Part shown: one piece after another, positions 43,278 to 54,001 of the stretch
How positions within the stretch are numbered: position 1 is the stretch's first letter
Layout of the letters: every line of letters begins with the position of its first letter
Source: JBBWZH01 sp035544115
GTDB lineage: Bacteria; Actinomycetota; Actinomycetes; Mycobacteriales; CADCTP01
Assembly (NCBI GenBank): GCA_963714145.1
Contig: OY970235.1
Coordinates: 1,922,001 to 1,986,000, forward strand
Direction of reading: 5' to 3'
DNA: 64,000 nt
Position numbers and translations under genes: made by a program
Notes under the pieces: model-generated
Databases searched by the model: none
The model's input: the letters and a program-made list of their open reading frames with translations, nothing else
What the model was told of the DNA's origin: nothing

Positions 43278-43949
43278 ATGCGCCGACTCGGTATCCCGGT
43301 CGCCGGACTGCTCGCCCTGTGTGCCGTACTACTCGGCCCGGCGACCGGCGCGCAGGCCGCCACCCGCGACCCGGTCGTCTTCGTGCACGGCTATCTCAGC
43401 ACCAACTCGGTCTGGGACACCGCGGCCAGGACGTTCCAGACCGCCGGCTATCCCAGCTCGCGGATCTTCCGGTTCCAGTACAACTACAACCAGTCGAACG
43501 TGACCTCGGCGCGGCAGTTGCAGGCGTTCGTCAACACCGTGCTGGCCAGCACCGGCGCCAGCAAGGTCGACCTGGTCAACCACTCGATGGGCGGCCTGGT
43601 CACCCGGTACTACGTCAAGAACCTGGGCGGCACCGCGGTGGTCGACCAGTGGGCGTCGCTGGCCGGCGCCAACCACGGCACCCAGACGGCGAACCTCTGT
43701 GCGTTGTTCGCGGCGTCGTGCCGGGAGATGACCCCCGGCTCGGCCTTCCTGCAGCAGCTCAACGCCGGCGACGAGACCCCGGGCGCGGTGGCCTACCGCA
43801 CCTGGTTGTCGGCCTGCGACGGCGTGATCATCCCGTTCAGCAGCACCGCGCTGGCCGGCGCCACCAACACGGATGCCGGCTGCGTGGCGCACACCTCGTT
43901 CCCGTCCGACCCGACCGTCCTGAGCCAACTGGTCAACTACCTCGACTGA
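43278..43949 (+). CDS. Secreted triacylglycerol lipase (alpha/beta hydrolase, Lipase_2 type)
   Basis: 223 residues from ATG 43278 with AAGGAGG upstream. The signal peptide ends near GAQAATRDP. The oxyanion strand is VVFVHGYLSTNSVWD, the nucleophile elbow is DLVNHSMGGLVTRYYV (HSMGG), and NHGTQTANLCALF follows. The C-terminal CVAHTSFPSDPTV supplies the likely catalytic histidine. Four cysteines could form two disulfides. Streptomyces LipA-like enzymes of this size hydrolyse short- to medium-chain glycerides outside the cell. The gene is followed by a strong terminator. Confidence 0.9.
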   Translation: MRRLGIPVAGLLALCAVLLGPATGAQAATRDPVVFVHGYLSTNSVWDTAARTFQTAGYPSSRIFRFQYNYNQSNVTSARQLQAFVNTVLASTGASKVDLVNHSMGGLVTRYYVKNLGGTAVVDQWASLAGANHGTQTANLCALFAASCREMTPGSAFLQQLNAGDETPGAVAYRTWLSACDGVIIPFSSTALAGATNTDAGCVAHTSFPSDPTVLSQLVNYLD

Positions 43950-43963
43950 CGACACCAGCCGCC

Positions 43964-43994
43964 GCCGCCGGGACCGCACCGCGGTCCCGGCGGC
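43964..43994. terminator. Bidirectional hairpin terminator
   Basis: GCCGCCGGGACCGC and GCGGTCCCGGCGGC form a perfect 14-bp stem with a 3-nt loop between the lipase (+) and universal stress protein (-) genes. Confidence 0.85.
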
Positions 43995-44026
43995 CGGCTG
44001 GCCCCCGGCCCGGCCGGTGGCCGCGG

Positions 44027-44497
44027 CTACGGGACAACCGTGACCGGCCACCGGCCGGCCCGGACCAGCCGGAGGGCGAGCGAGCCGACCAGCCGGTGCC
44101 CGGCTTTCGTGGACGCGCCGACCACCACCGCATCGGCCCTGATCTCGGTCGCCAGCCGGCGCAGCTCGGTGTAGGGATCGCCGCGGGTGGCGACGAACGA
44201 CGCGTCGATGCCGCGCTCCCGGGCGGCGAGCTCGACCTCCCGGCGCAGTTCGGTGGCGACCGGATCGATCAACATGTCGTCGGCGGCCAGCACCGAGCCG
44301 CCGGCCATCGCGCCCAGCAGGCCCGGCGTGGTGACCGAGCCGACGTAGGCCACGACCAGCTTGGCGCGTTGCCGGCGGGCCAGCCCGGCGGCGTACGCGC
44401 CGGCCCGCAAGGATGTCTGCGAGCCGTCGACCCCGACCAGGATCGAGGTCGGACCGTCGGTACCCAGCTCGAACCGGTCAGCGTCGCCGAGGGTCAC
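44027..44497 (-). CDS. Universal stress protein (UspA family)
   Basis: 156 residues from GTG 44497 (VTLGDADRFELG), the normal length for a single-domain Usp; the longer upstream frame is not credible. The fold starts SILVGVDGSQTSLRAGAYAA and ends with the ATP-binding pattern VVVGASTKAGHRLVGSLALR, close to the GxxGxxxxxxGS motif of ATP-binding Usps. The role is stress tolerance. The ribosome site is weak. Confidence 0.85.
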   Translation of the reverse strand: MTLGDADRFELGTDGPTSILVGVDGSQTSLRAGAYAAGLARRQRAKLVVAYVGSVTTPGLLGAMAGGSVLAADDMLIDPVATELRREVELAARERGIDASFVATRGDPYTELRRLATEIRADAVVVGASTKAGHRLVGSLALRLVRAGRWPVTVVP

Positions 44498-44586
44498 GCG
44501 ATGCAGTATGGCTCTTTCCCCGGCACCGCGATCAGCTGCCTGAGGTCTACAGCGCTGACCTTGGCTCTGGCCGGCCCGGGCTTCGG

Positions 44587-45261
44587 TCAGCCGGTCTTGA
44601 GCCGGTCGAGGCCGTCGAGAATGAGGTCGAGCGCCAATTCGAATTCGGCGTCGTCGTCGCATGGTCCAAGGGCGCCGGTGTGGGTGACCGCGAGGGCCAT
44701 CTCGACGATGTAGGGATGGGTGGCGCCCAGCTGGTTCGCGAGGCCCGCGGCCGCCTCCGGATCAAGGTCCCCGGAGTCGTCGAAGAGGTCCTGGGTGAAT
44801 CCGAGCACGCGGCTGCCGAGGATGTGCAGGGCGTGATGCGCCTGCGCGATGGAGAAGCCGCCGTTGCGGAGCAGGCCGATCACGGCGTTGACGTATCCCA
44901 GCACCGCCGGCCCGGGCGCGGTCCGCGTCTCGATGGTGCGGGCCGCCCACGGGTGACGCAGGACCGCGCTGCGCGCGGCGAGCACCAGCACCCGCAGCGA
45001 TGCCTTCCAGCCGACACCGTCGGCACTCATCGGGATCTCGCCGACGACGGCATCGACCATGCCGTCGAGGAGGTCATCCTTGTTGCGTACGTGGGTGTAC
45101 AGGGACATCGCCTCGACGTCCAGCTCCTGGGCGAGCCTGCGCATGCTGATCGCCTCGATGCCGTCCCGGTCGGCGAACTGGATGGCGGCTGCCACCACTC
45201 GTTGTCTGGTCAGCTGGGTACGGCGCTGCGCGCCGGTGCTGCCCGTGGCGGCGATTTTCAT
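44587..45261 (-). CDS. TetR-family regulator (TetR_C_1 type)
   Basis: 224 residues. The HTH is at about residues 18-62: LTRQRVVAAAIQFADRDGIE and AISMRRLAQELDVEAMSLYT, followed by HVRNKDDLLDGMVDAV. The C-terminal ligand domain has the helix pattern of the TetR_C_1 group (GYVNAVIGLLRNGGFSIAQA). It is divergent from the NADPH oxidoreductase at 45484. The gap contains three dyads of one consensus, so it probably represses itself and that gene until a small electrophile or drug binds. Confidence 0.9.
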   Translation of the reverse strand: MKIAATGSTGAQRRTQLTRQRVVAAAIQFADRDGIEAISMRRLAQELDVEAMSLYTHVRNKDDLLDGMVDAVVGEIPMSADGVGWKASLRVLVLAARSAVLRHPWAARTIETRTAPGPAVLGYVNAVIGLLRNGGFSIAQAHHALHILGSRVLGFTQDLFDDSGDLDPEAAAGLANQLGATHPYIVEMALAVTHTGALGPCDDDAEFELALDLILDGLDRLKTG

Positions 45262-45284
45262 GTCGCCAGGAACCTCCCTTGACG

Positions 45285-45301
45285 TCCTTACGTCGTAAGG
45301 A
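45285..45301. promoter_or_regulatory. TetR operator copy 1
   Basis: TCCTTACGTCGTAAGGA, a perfect 7-bp dyad with a 3-nt centre, 24 nt upstream of the TetR start. Confidence 0.7.
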
Positions 45302-45304
45302 CTA

Positions 45305-45319
45305 CTTTACATCGTACGG
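45305..45319. promoter_or_regulatory. TetR operator copy 2 (imperfect)
   Basis: CTTTACATCGTACGG matches the CCTTAC-n3-GTAAGG consensus with two changes. It starts 19 nt after the first copy. Confidence 0.55.
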
Positions 45320-45324
45320 TCAGC

Positions 45325-45339
45325 CCTTACTCTGTAAGG
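45325..45339. promoter_or_regulatory. TetR operator copy 3
   Basis: CCTTACTCTGTAAGG, a perfect 6-bp dyad with a 3-nt centre, 20 nt after copy 2 and about 145 nt upstream of the oxidoreductase start. Confidence 0.7.
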
Positions 45340-45483
45340 TTCAGAACCTATCACGTGGCGAGCGGGGACGGGCCTCGACTCGAGCCAGGGCAGACAAGCC
45401 GGACGGGCATTCTGCCGCCAAGCCGAGGCGCCAGCGATCAAGGCGCAGCACTCGGCTCCCAGTACAGAAGGAGAAATACCACC

Positions 45484-46482
45484 ATGCCGGTCAATCCACC
45501 CACCATGCGGGCCATCATCCAGGACGGGTACGGAGCGCCGCGGCAGGTGCTCCGGCTCGGCGAGATCGAGGCGCCGTCGATCGGCCCCGACGACGTCCTG
45601 GTCCACGTCCGGGCCACCAGTGTGAACACCCCGGACTGGTCCACCGTCGCCGGAGTGCCCTACGTCCTGCGCCTGGGCTCCGGCCTGCGCCGGCCCAAGC
45701 GCCAGGTCCGGGGCAGCGACGTCGCTGGCGTCGTGGCGGCCGTCGGCCAGCGGGTCACCGACCTGGCGCCCGGCGACGACGTGCTCGGCTCCACCAGAGC
45801 CAAGGCCGGCACGTTCGCGGAATACGCGGTCGTGCCGGCGGCCCAGCTCGTCCCGAAGCCGCCCGGACTCAGCTTCACCGATGCCGCGGCATCGGTGATG
45901 ACCGGGCTCGCTGCCCTGGTCGCCCTGCGGGACACCGGGAAGGTCGGCGCCGGCACCCGGGTCCTGATCAATGGCGCATCGGGCGGGGTCGGGACGATGG
46001 CGGTCCAGATCGCCAAAGCGCTGGGTGCCGAAGTCACCGGCGTGTGCGGTACCGGCAACGTCGAACTGGTCCGGTCGCTCGGGGCCGACCACGTCATCGA
46101 CTACACCGCGGCCGACTTCACCCGCGGCCAGCAGCGCTACGACGTCATCCTCGACAACGTGTTGAACCACCCGCCGGCGGCCACCGCGCGGGTGCTGGCG
46201 GCAAAGGGCGTGCTCATCCCGAACAGCATCGGATCCACCGGCGGCCTGCTGGCCGGCCTGCCCAGGATCGCGCGGGCCGTCCTGCTGGGAATCGGCTCCA
46301 CCACCGTCAAGCTCGTGACCCCGGCCATCAACCGCGAAAACCTCGGCGCGCTCGTCAGGCTGCTTGAATCCGGCCAGGTCCGGGTGGTCATCGACCGGAC
46401 CTACCCGCTCGACCAGGCGGCCAGCGCCGTCACGCACATGCTGGAACATCACGCCAGCGGCAAGATCGCCATCACCGTGTAA
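45484..46482 (+). CDS. NAD(P)-dependent zinc-independent oxidoreductase (MDR family)
   Basis: 332 residues from ATG 45484 with AAGGAG upstream. It has the GroES-like domain (VLVHVRATSVNTPDWSTVAG), no zinc cysteines, and the Rossmann motif VLINGASGGVGTMAVQIAKA. The segment LGADHVIDYTAADFTRG is typical of plant-type and bacterial enone or quinone reductases. It would reduce reactive carbonyls or quinones. Control by the divergent TetR protein is strongly suggested by the three operators between them. Confidence 0.9.
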   Translation: MPVNPPTMRAIIQDGYGAPRQVLRLGEIEAPSIGPDDVLVHVRATSVNTPDWSTVAGVPYVLRLGSGLRRPKRQVRGSDVAGVVAAVGQRVTDLAPGDDVLGSTRAKAGTFAEYAVVPAAQLVPKPPGLSFTDAAASVMTGLAALVALRDTGKVGAGTRVLINGASGGVGTMAVQIAKALGAEVTGVCGTGNVELVRSLGADHVIDYTAADFTRGQQRYDVILDNVLNHPPAATARVLAAKGVLIPNSIGSTGGLLAGLPRIARAVLLGIGSTTVKLVTPAINRENLGALVRLLESGQVRVVIDRTYPLDQAASAVTHMLEHHASGKIAITV

Positions 46483-46508
46483 CCCGGCAGCGCCACCCGC
46501 CGGCAGAC

Positions 46509-48187
<1,679 letters not shown>

Positions 48188-48191
<4 letters not shown>

Positions 48192-50164
48192 CGCCCGGTC
48201 CGCACGGCGACCGGCTCCGGGTGGATGCGCCGCACCGTGCGCCCGCCGGCGGCCGGCACCGGCGCCCCGTGGGTGTCCACAATGGACCTCGCGATCGCGT
48301 CGGCGTCCCGGTAGAACCGGGTGCTGCCGCCCGGCCGGCTGCTGCCCACCTGGGTGAACCAGCGGGTGTGTTCGGTCGGGATGCCCAGCGCGTACAGGTG
48401 CGGGTCGGCGTGGCCGGCGGCGTCCAGCACGTGGAACGGCGCCGGCGTGACGGCCAGCCCACCGGTGCGGACCGTGTCGCCGCTGACCGGGTCGGTCACC
48501 ACGTACTCGGTGATCAACCCGTCGGCAAGCAGTTGCCGGGTCAGCGGCGCCGCGTCCAGGTGCAGTTCCGGCACCGGTATCCGGGCGTCGATCAGCACCC
48601 GGACCCGCCGGGCCGAGCCACCGACCTGCGCGGCGGTGAGCACGAAGCGGCCGGTGGCCGGCTCCGGTTCGAACCGGGTGTCCGGGCCGACGATCTCCAG
48701 CAGTCCGCATTCGAGCAGGGCGACCAGTTGCCGGACCCGTTCGATCGGCGGGCCCGCCGACAGCAGCGAGTTCACCGAGACGTACCGGCCGAGGAACTCG
48801 GTCTGGAAGGAGACCGGCCGCAGCCCGCCGAAGTCGACCGCCTCCCGCACCGCGTCGCGGATGTCGCGCAGCACGTCGAGGGCCGCCTTCAGCGGGCCGT
48901 CCACGTTCCCCAGCTCGGCGGCCGCGAGGTCCAGCCGCAGCCGGTGCAGCAGGTGCTCGCGGAACGCCGCGGGCGAGGCGAACTCCTGACCGCGGAACGG
49001 CCGGGCGAGCTCGGTGAGGTCCGGCGGCCGCAGCCCGTCCAGGCCGAACTCGCGCAGCACGGCCCGCCGCGCCTGCGGCCCGCGCCCGGCCGCCTCGGCA
49101 TGGGCCAGCTCGAACCCGGCGGCCGCCGGCTGGCCGGACCGCAGCCGCACGTGGGTCCGGTAGAAGACGTGCTCGACCTCCAGCAACAGCAGCGGGAGGA
49201 CGTCGCGGTCGAACCACAGCTGAGCCGAGCCCGCCGCCCGGCGCCGGTCCCGGGCCCGCTCAAGCGCCGCGCCGGTCAGGAACAGCGGACGGTGCACGTC
49301 GCCGGGCGCCTTCTGGTTGCGCCCGCGCGCCGGGATCGGCAACCCGCTGCGGGAACCGGCGACCAGCACCGGCTCGGCGCCGCTGGGCTGGTACCGGAGG
49401 CCGTCGCCGGCCTCGACGAACCGGCCACCACGGCCGACGGTCAGCGACAGCATGATGTCGCAGAACGACAGGCCGAGGCCCAGCACGCCGACCGCCTCGC
49501 CCGGCGCGATCGCGGCCAGGTCCAGGTCGGCCGCGGAGTCACCCTGCAGGTACTGCACGTCCGGATGGCGGTTCGCGAACTCGACGAGCGGCCGCGCCGT
49601 CGCGCCGGCGCGCTGGCGCGGATGCCCGGTGCAGAGCACCACGTCGTCCACCAGCAGGTCGGCCGGGACCGGCGGCTGGCCGGTCGGCGCGATGCGCAGC
49701 CGGAACGAGCCGCCGACCCGGTCGATCCGCTCGACCGTGCCGGCCACCGGGTGCACCTCGACGTTGGCCGGCAGCCCGGCCACGGTCGCGTCGAAGACCG
49801 ACCGGAGGTACTGCCCGTACCGCAGCCGCGAGGCGTAGTCGCCTGATCCGCCGGCGCCGGCCCCGGCCAGCCACTGGGCCAGGCTCGGCCCGGCGCCGGG
49901 GCGCGCCGGGCCGCCGTCCGCGTCGCCGGAGTACATCGTGACCTGCTCGGCGACCGTGTTCATGGTGAACCAGTCGGCCTGGTCGGTCCGCCAGACCCGG
50001 CCGGCGCCCACCTCCACCGCGTCGATGGCGTACACCCGCACCGGTCGCGACAGCGGCCGGCGGCGCAGCCGGACGGCGAGCCGTTCCAGCACCGAGATGC
50101 CGCGCGGACCCATGCCCACGATGGCGATGCCCAGCGGCCGGGACGCACCGCCCCGGTCAGACAC
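48188..50164 (-). CDS. FAD/NAD(P)-binding protein (FAD_NAD_binding_9 family)
   Basis: 658 residues from GTG 50164, overlapping the mutase gene by 8 nt. The first dinucleotide fold is IAIVGMGPRGISVLERLAVR, then VRVYAIDAVEVGAGRVW and FTMNTVAEQVTMYSG. A second fold, VGVLGLGLSFCDIMLSL, lies near residue 230 and a third conserved block contains AGSRSGLPIPARG. The family is related to lysine/ornithine N-hydroxylases and is poorly characterised. The long C-terminal part (about 300 residues) is helical with unknown role. Its coupling to a B12 mutase and a ligase suggests it oxidises an amino acid or acyl intermediate in the same pathway; that is inference. Confidence 0.82.
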
Positions 50165-51644
50165 GGCCGGCCTGCCCGGCGGTCAGCAGCCTGGCCGGCG
50201 CCCGGCCGGCCCCGGCCGCCGGCGCGAGGCCGCGCCGGCCGCCGAGCTCGTGCGGCTGGTCGTACCGGCGCTGCACGAACGAGAGCATCCGGACCAGGCC
50301 GGCGGAGGTGATCGTCTCCGCCGCGCCCGGCCGGCGGTCGACCCGGATCGGCAGCGAGCCGGCGGCCGTCCAGCACAGCCGGCCGTCGTCGGCGATCGCG
50401 CTGCGGGCCCGGCCGGCGTTGTCGGCGTGCAGGCAGAACGGCACGTCCAGATATCCCCGCTCGAAGGTGCGCAGCAGCGCGCGGCCGATGTCCGGCGCGA
50501 GTTCCAGGCACGCCAGGACCAGCGACCTGGCCTCCGCGTAGAGGCCCGTGTCCGGCGCCGCGCCGGACCCGGGGGTGGTTGCGGCGGCTACCGCCGCGGC
50601 CAGTTCGAGCGCGTGCAGGTTCTCCGTGACCGTCGGGATGCGGTGCGCCTCGGCGACCGTCTTGACGATCAGCCGCTCGGCTCCGGCGTGCACGGCGAGG
50701 CGGGCGCTGTCGGCCAGCAGGCTGGCCGCGCCGGCCCGGGTCCGCGGGTAGACGCCCATGTACGTGTAGAGCACGACGTGCCAGTCGAGGTCGCCCAGGA
50801 GTTCGGCGGCCAGCCGGCGGAGGGCCCCGATCGCCTCGGCGTCCTGCGCCGGGTTGGTCTGCTGCGCGTAGCTCAGCGAGACGCTGCGGATGCCGTGCTC
50901 GGCGAAGAACAGCCCCTCCAGCACCGACATCGCGACCAGCAGGCTCGGCGGGCACAGCTGGCCGAGCAGGCAGCCGCCGAAGCTCTCCAGGTGCGGGGTG
51001 GCCGCGGCGTCCGGCCGGGCCGCGAACAGTTCGCAGGCACGCGCCCACGCGTCGACCGACCGGGCCAGCGGCACCCGGCTGTACGGCAGGCAGTAGGAGA
51101 CCGGCCCGCCCTCGGTGGCGTCGACGCCGGCGTCGACCAGCGTCCGGAAGATCTCCCCGGGCAGTGCCGAGCCGTGCCGCACCTGCACCGGGAACTCCGG
51201 CCCGCGCAGGCCGGCCAGCATCGCCCGGGTCGCGGCGGCGCCCTCGGCGACGAGCGGGAAGCCGTTCAGGTCGGCCCCGTCGCGCACCGCCCGGCGCGCC
51301 GATGCGTGGTCGCCGACCCGGGTGTAGCTGTCCAGCGTGATCGTGCCGGCGGCCCGGGCCCGCGCCGCCCGGGTGGCCGCGAGGCCGGCCCGCATGTCGG
51401 CCACCCGGCCGAACCCCATCCGGGGCTGCACGACCAGCTCGCCGGCGGCCCGGGCCCGGGCGACGAACCCGGCGAACGAGGGCTGCGCGGCGACCACGCC
51501 GCCCCCCGAGGGATACGCGCTCATGCCGGCTCCGCCCCCGGTGGCCGCGGCGGGCAAAGCGGGCGCGGCACGGTGGTCGGCGTCCGGACCCGGCACGAGA
51601 CTCCACGCGCGCTGTGTCATTGATTCGCTCGCAAGCTCGCTCAT
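50157..51644 (-). CDS. Methylaspartate mutase E-like subunit (B12-dependent glutamate mutase family)
   Basis: 495 residues from ATG 51644, whose ATGA overlaps the B12-protein stop; ATG 51620 (MTQRAWSLVPG) is an alternative because the first eight codons lie in a repeated element. The TIM-barrel pattern of the glutamate mutase epsilon chain is visible: VQPRMGFGRVADMRAGL, TLDSYTRVGDHASARRAV, NGFPLVAEG, QVRHGSALPGEIFRTLVDAG, EGGPVSYCLPYSRVPLARSV, and SLSYAQQTNPAQDAEAIGAL. The conserved arginine/tyrosine-rich substrate loop appears to be kept. Classical enzymes convert glutamate to 3-methylaspartate. No MutL-type accessory or methylaspartate ammonia-lyase gene adjoins it, so a biosynthetic use is more likely than glutamate fermentation. 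Confidence 0.85.
   Translation of the reverse strand: MSELASESMTQRAWSLVPGPDADHRAAPALPAAATGGGAGMSAYPSGGGVVAAQPSFAGFVARARAAGELVVQPRMGFGRVADMRAGLAATRAARARAAGTITLDSYTRVGDHASARRAVRDGADLNGFPLVAEGAAATRAMLAGLRGPEFPVQVRHGSALPGEIFRTLVDAGVDATEGGPVSYCLPYSRVPLARSVDAWARACELFAARPDAAATPHLESFGGCLLGQLCPPSLLVAMSVLEGLFFAEHGIRSVSLSYAQQTNPAQDAEAIGALRRLAAELLGDLDWHVVLYTYMGVYPRTRAGAASLLADSARLAVHAGAERLIVKTVAEAHRIPTVTENLHALELAAAVAAATTPGSGAAPDTGLYAEARSLVLACLELAPDIGRALLRTFERGYLDVPFCLHADNAGRARSAIADDGRLCWTAAGSLPIRVDRRPGAAETITSAGLVRMLSFVQRRYDQPHELGGRRGLAPAAGAGRAPARLLTAGQAGRV
51621..51643 (-). repeat. Dispersed start-site repeat, copy 1
   Basis: Core GAGCGAGCTTGCGAGCG read on the minus strand, forming the first codons (MSELASES) of the mutase gene. 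It matches the copy at 58165 in 22 of 23 bases. Confidence 0.6.
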
Positions 51645-52132
51645 GCCGGCACGCGCTCGGCCGCGACCGCCCGGTCCGCCGCCGCCACCAGGACGTACCG
51701 GCGGAAGCCGTCCAGCGCGCTCTGGTCGTGGAAGACCGCGTCGAAGCCGGCCGCCAGCAGCGCCGTGTCGATCTGCCCGTCGGCGGCCCCGCGGACGCCC
51801 AGCTTGCCGCCGATCACGACCCGCAGGCCGGACAGGTCGGGCTCGCCGCGCAGCGCCCCGATCAGGCGCTTCCCGTCCTGGTGACCGTGCCCGTTGACGG
51901 TGCTCACGACGACCAGGTCCGGTTGGTGCCGCCGGCACTCGTCGAGCACGAGCTGATCGGGGACGCAGCTGCCGAGGTTGACCACGGCGCACCCGAGTTC
52001 CTCCAGCAGCAGCTGCAGGAATACCAGGTTCCAGGTGTGTGAATCGGACGAGACGGTGGTGAGCAGGACGGTGCGGGCCCGGTGCTCGATGGTCGGATCT
52101 GGCGTCAGCGCAGGGTGAAGCGAGCTGGTCAC
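51641..52132 (-). CDS. Cobalamin-binding small subunit, methylaspartate mutase S-like
   Basis: 163 residues. It has the Rossmann-like B12-binding fold: TVLLTTVSSDSHTWNLVF, LGCAVVNLGSCVPDQLVL, LVVVSTVNGHGHQDG, and LRVVIGGKLGVRG. The histidine of DSH (H32) is the expected lower cobalt ligand. The usual DxHxxG motif reads DSHTWN, with Asn where Gly is normal. In glutamate mutase this subunit brings B12 onto the E chain; the 4-nt overlap with the E-like gene supports that partnership. It is 70 nt downstream of the cupin gene. Confidence 0.87.
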   Translation of the reverse strand: MTSSLHPALTPDPTIEHRARTVLLTTVSSDSHTWNLVFLQLLLEELGCAVVNLGSCVPDQLVLDECRRHQPDLVVVSTVNGHGHQDGKRLIGALRGEPDLSGLRVVIGGKLGVRGAADGQIDTALLAAGFDAVFHDQSALDGFRRYVLVAAADRAVAAERVPA

Positions 52133-52202
52133 GTGGCTGCTTTCCGTTCGGCGGCAGGCCTGGACCTGCCGGAAGTTGAGGGGAGCGAGCGGATCGGCCC
52201 GG

Positions 52203-52628
52203 TCAGGACGCCGCGGCGCCGGCGGTCGCCGACCGGGGCGGTGTCCCGGCCGGAGCGGGCCGCGCTTCGGCCGGGCGGGTCCGTACGGCCAGCACCGTGC
52301 AGCCGCGGGCGCTGGACATCCGGTGCCGCGAGCCGGGCGGCTCCACGATCAGGTCACCGCGGCCGAACGACGGGCCGTCGCTGTGCTCGAGTTCGCCGTC
52401 CAGCACGAGCATCAGCTCGTGGCCCAGGTGCTCGTGGTAGTCGCCGTGGGCGCCGGGCGGGAAGCGCAGCAGCAGCCCGATCGAGTCCTCGCCGGTGGTC
52501 GCGTCCGGCGCCCACAGGATGTGGTGCTCGACGCCGACCCGGCCCGGCTCGGTCCACGGCACCCAGGGGATCGCCGCCAGGTCGAAGCCGCTCCGCAGTA
52601 CGTTGTTGATGATCTTCATTCCGGCCAT
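52203..52628 (-). CDS. Small cupin-domain protein
   Basis: 141 residues from ATG 52628 (MAGMKIINN) with GGAGAG upstream. Cupin motif 1 is FPPGAHGDYHEHLGHELMLV with several histidines and a glutamate, and motif 2 is GDLIVEPPGSRHRM with the last ligand. A mononuclear metal centre is likely. It could be a dioxygenase, isomerase or sensor. Being first in the five-gene B12 cassette suggests a catalytic or binding role there. Confidence 0.8.
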   Translation of the reverse strand: MAGMKIINNVLRSGFDLAAIPWVPWTEPGRVGVEHHILWAPDATTGEDSIGLLLRFPPGAHGDYHEHLGHELMLVLDGELEHSDGPSFGRGDLIVEPPGSRHRMSSARGCTVLAVRTRPAEARPAPAGTPPRSATAGAAAS

Positions 52629-52921
52629 TGGCTGCTCTCCACGTCGTCGTTGTCGCGGGTCCGGGTCCGCCGCCGCCGTAATTGGCGGGGAATTCCGGTC
52701 GGCGTCCACCTGGAACGCTGCTCGATAATGAGGTTAGGGCCGGGGCCGGCCACCTGAGCGACCGATTCGTCGATGCCTGGTATTGGCCGGACCAATTGCT
52801 ATCGAGCGCCGCCGGGAATGCCCGTCCAAGGATTGGGGCCGGGCCGGCTGAATTGCGCGAAAGGCCACCGCCGGCCGGGGCGCGCCGCTATCGGGGCGCG
52901 GCCGGGCCGGCGCTGGGGTGG
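52629..52921 (-). promoter_or_regulatory. Promoter/operator region of the B12-mutase cassette
   Basis: About 290 nt between the LysR gene and the cupin gene. It contains ATTGG-n5-CCAAT (52782-52796), CCAA-gga-TTGG (52826-52836), and an AATTGG near 52680. LysR proteins bind short interrupted dyads of this kind. No gene is supported here. Confidence 0.4.
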
Positions 52922-53866
52922 TCAGGACGTGCCGGCTCCGTCCGGTGCCGCCAGCGGGGTGAGGCCGATCACGGCCCGGGCGGCCAACGACATCCCGGGG
53001 TCGTCCCGCCACACCAGGCGGGCGAAGAGCGTGCGGCGGGGCAGGTCGGGCAGCACGGTCAGGGCTCCGCTGCCGAGCGCTCCGCGCACCGCCGGGGCGG
53101 GCAGCAGTGCCAGGCCCCGGCCGGCCTCCACGGCCTGCCGCACGCTCTCCACCGAGCCCAGTTCCGCCGGTGGCATCCCTGCTGGCAGGCCCATCGCGGC
53201 CGCCAGCAGTTGGTGCGACGGGCAGCCCCGGTCGACCACCAGCAGCCGGCCGGGGTAGCGCTGGCCGGCCCCCGCCAGTTCGGGGCGGGGGCCGGCCTGC
53301 CGCCGCTTCGCCGCGGCCGACCCGGGCGGGCCGACGCTCAGGAATTCGACCGGCCGGACGACCGCCGAACGGAGTGCCGGCTGCTTCGTCCCGGCCTTGA
53401 CCACCGGCTGATCCTCGGCACCGGCGGTCAGGACGATGCCGAGTTCGACCGTTCTGGTCAGCACGGCGTCGAGCACGGCGTCGGCGCTGAACAGCCGGGG
53501 CGACACGTGAATCGCCGGATAGCGGTAGTGGCATTCCTGCAGCAATTGACCGACCGGATGCTCGATGAGCGTGGCCGGCACAGCAATAGTGACCTGCCCC
53601 GTCGTTTCACCGGTCGGGGCCAGGGCCGCGCTCATCTCGTCGACCATCGAAAGGATGCGGTCGACGTAATGGCCGAATACCTCGCCGGCCTCGGTGAGGC
53701 GCACACCGTGCGGGAGGCGCCGGAAGAGCCGGGCCCCGACCTCCTCCTCGAGCGCTCGGATGTGCGCGGTGACGCTCGACTGGGAGTACCCGGAGGCCCG
53801 CGCGGCCTTGGTCAGGCTCTGGCTTCGGGCCGCCGCGCGAAAGCTGCGCAACTGGTACATCGTCAT
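52922..53866 (-). CDS. LysR-family transcriptional regulator
   Basis: 314 residues from ATG 53866 (MTMYQLRSFRAAARSQS). The winged HTH is LTKAARASGYSQSSVTAHIR with the following ALEEEVGARLFRR. The effector domain starts GQVTIAVPATLIEHPVGQLL. It lies on the same strand as and just upstream of the B12-mutase cassette, so it is the probable activator of that operon. The residues before the first ATG are excluded because the HTH normally starts within a few residues of the N-terminus. Confidence 0.88.
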   Translation of the reverse strand: MTMYQLRSFRAAARSQSLTKAARASGYSQSSVTAHIRALEEEVGARLFRRLPHGVRLTEAGEVFGHYVDRILSMVDEMSAALAPTGETTGQVTIAVPATLIEHPVGQLLQECHYRYPAIHVSPRLFSADAVLDAVLTRTVELGIVLTAGAEDQPVVKAGTKQPALRSAVVRPVEFLSVGPPGSAAAKRRQAGPRPELAGAGQRYPGRLLVVDRGCPSHQLLAAAMGLPAGMPPAELGSVESVRQAVEAGRGLALLPAPAVRGALGSGALTVLPDLPRRTLFARLVWRDDPGMSLAARAVIGLTPLAAPDGAGTS

Positions 53867-54001
53867 ATCCACGGGACATCCACTCACATATGGCGACCGT
53901 TCTGCAGGATCTGACTGCGGGCTGTGACGAGTTGATGACAGTCAGATGCTCGACGGGTCGCCGGAAATACAACCGCGGCCAGATCCGCCCGGTCGGCGGG
54001 C

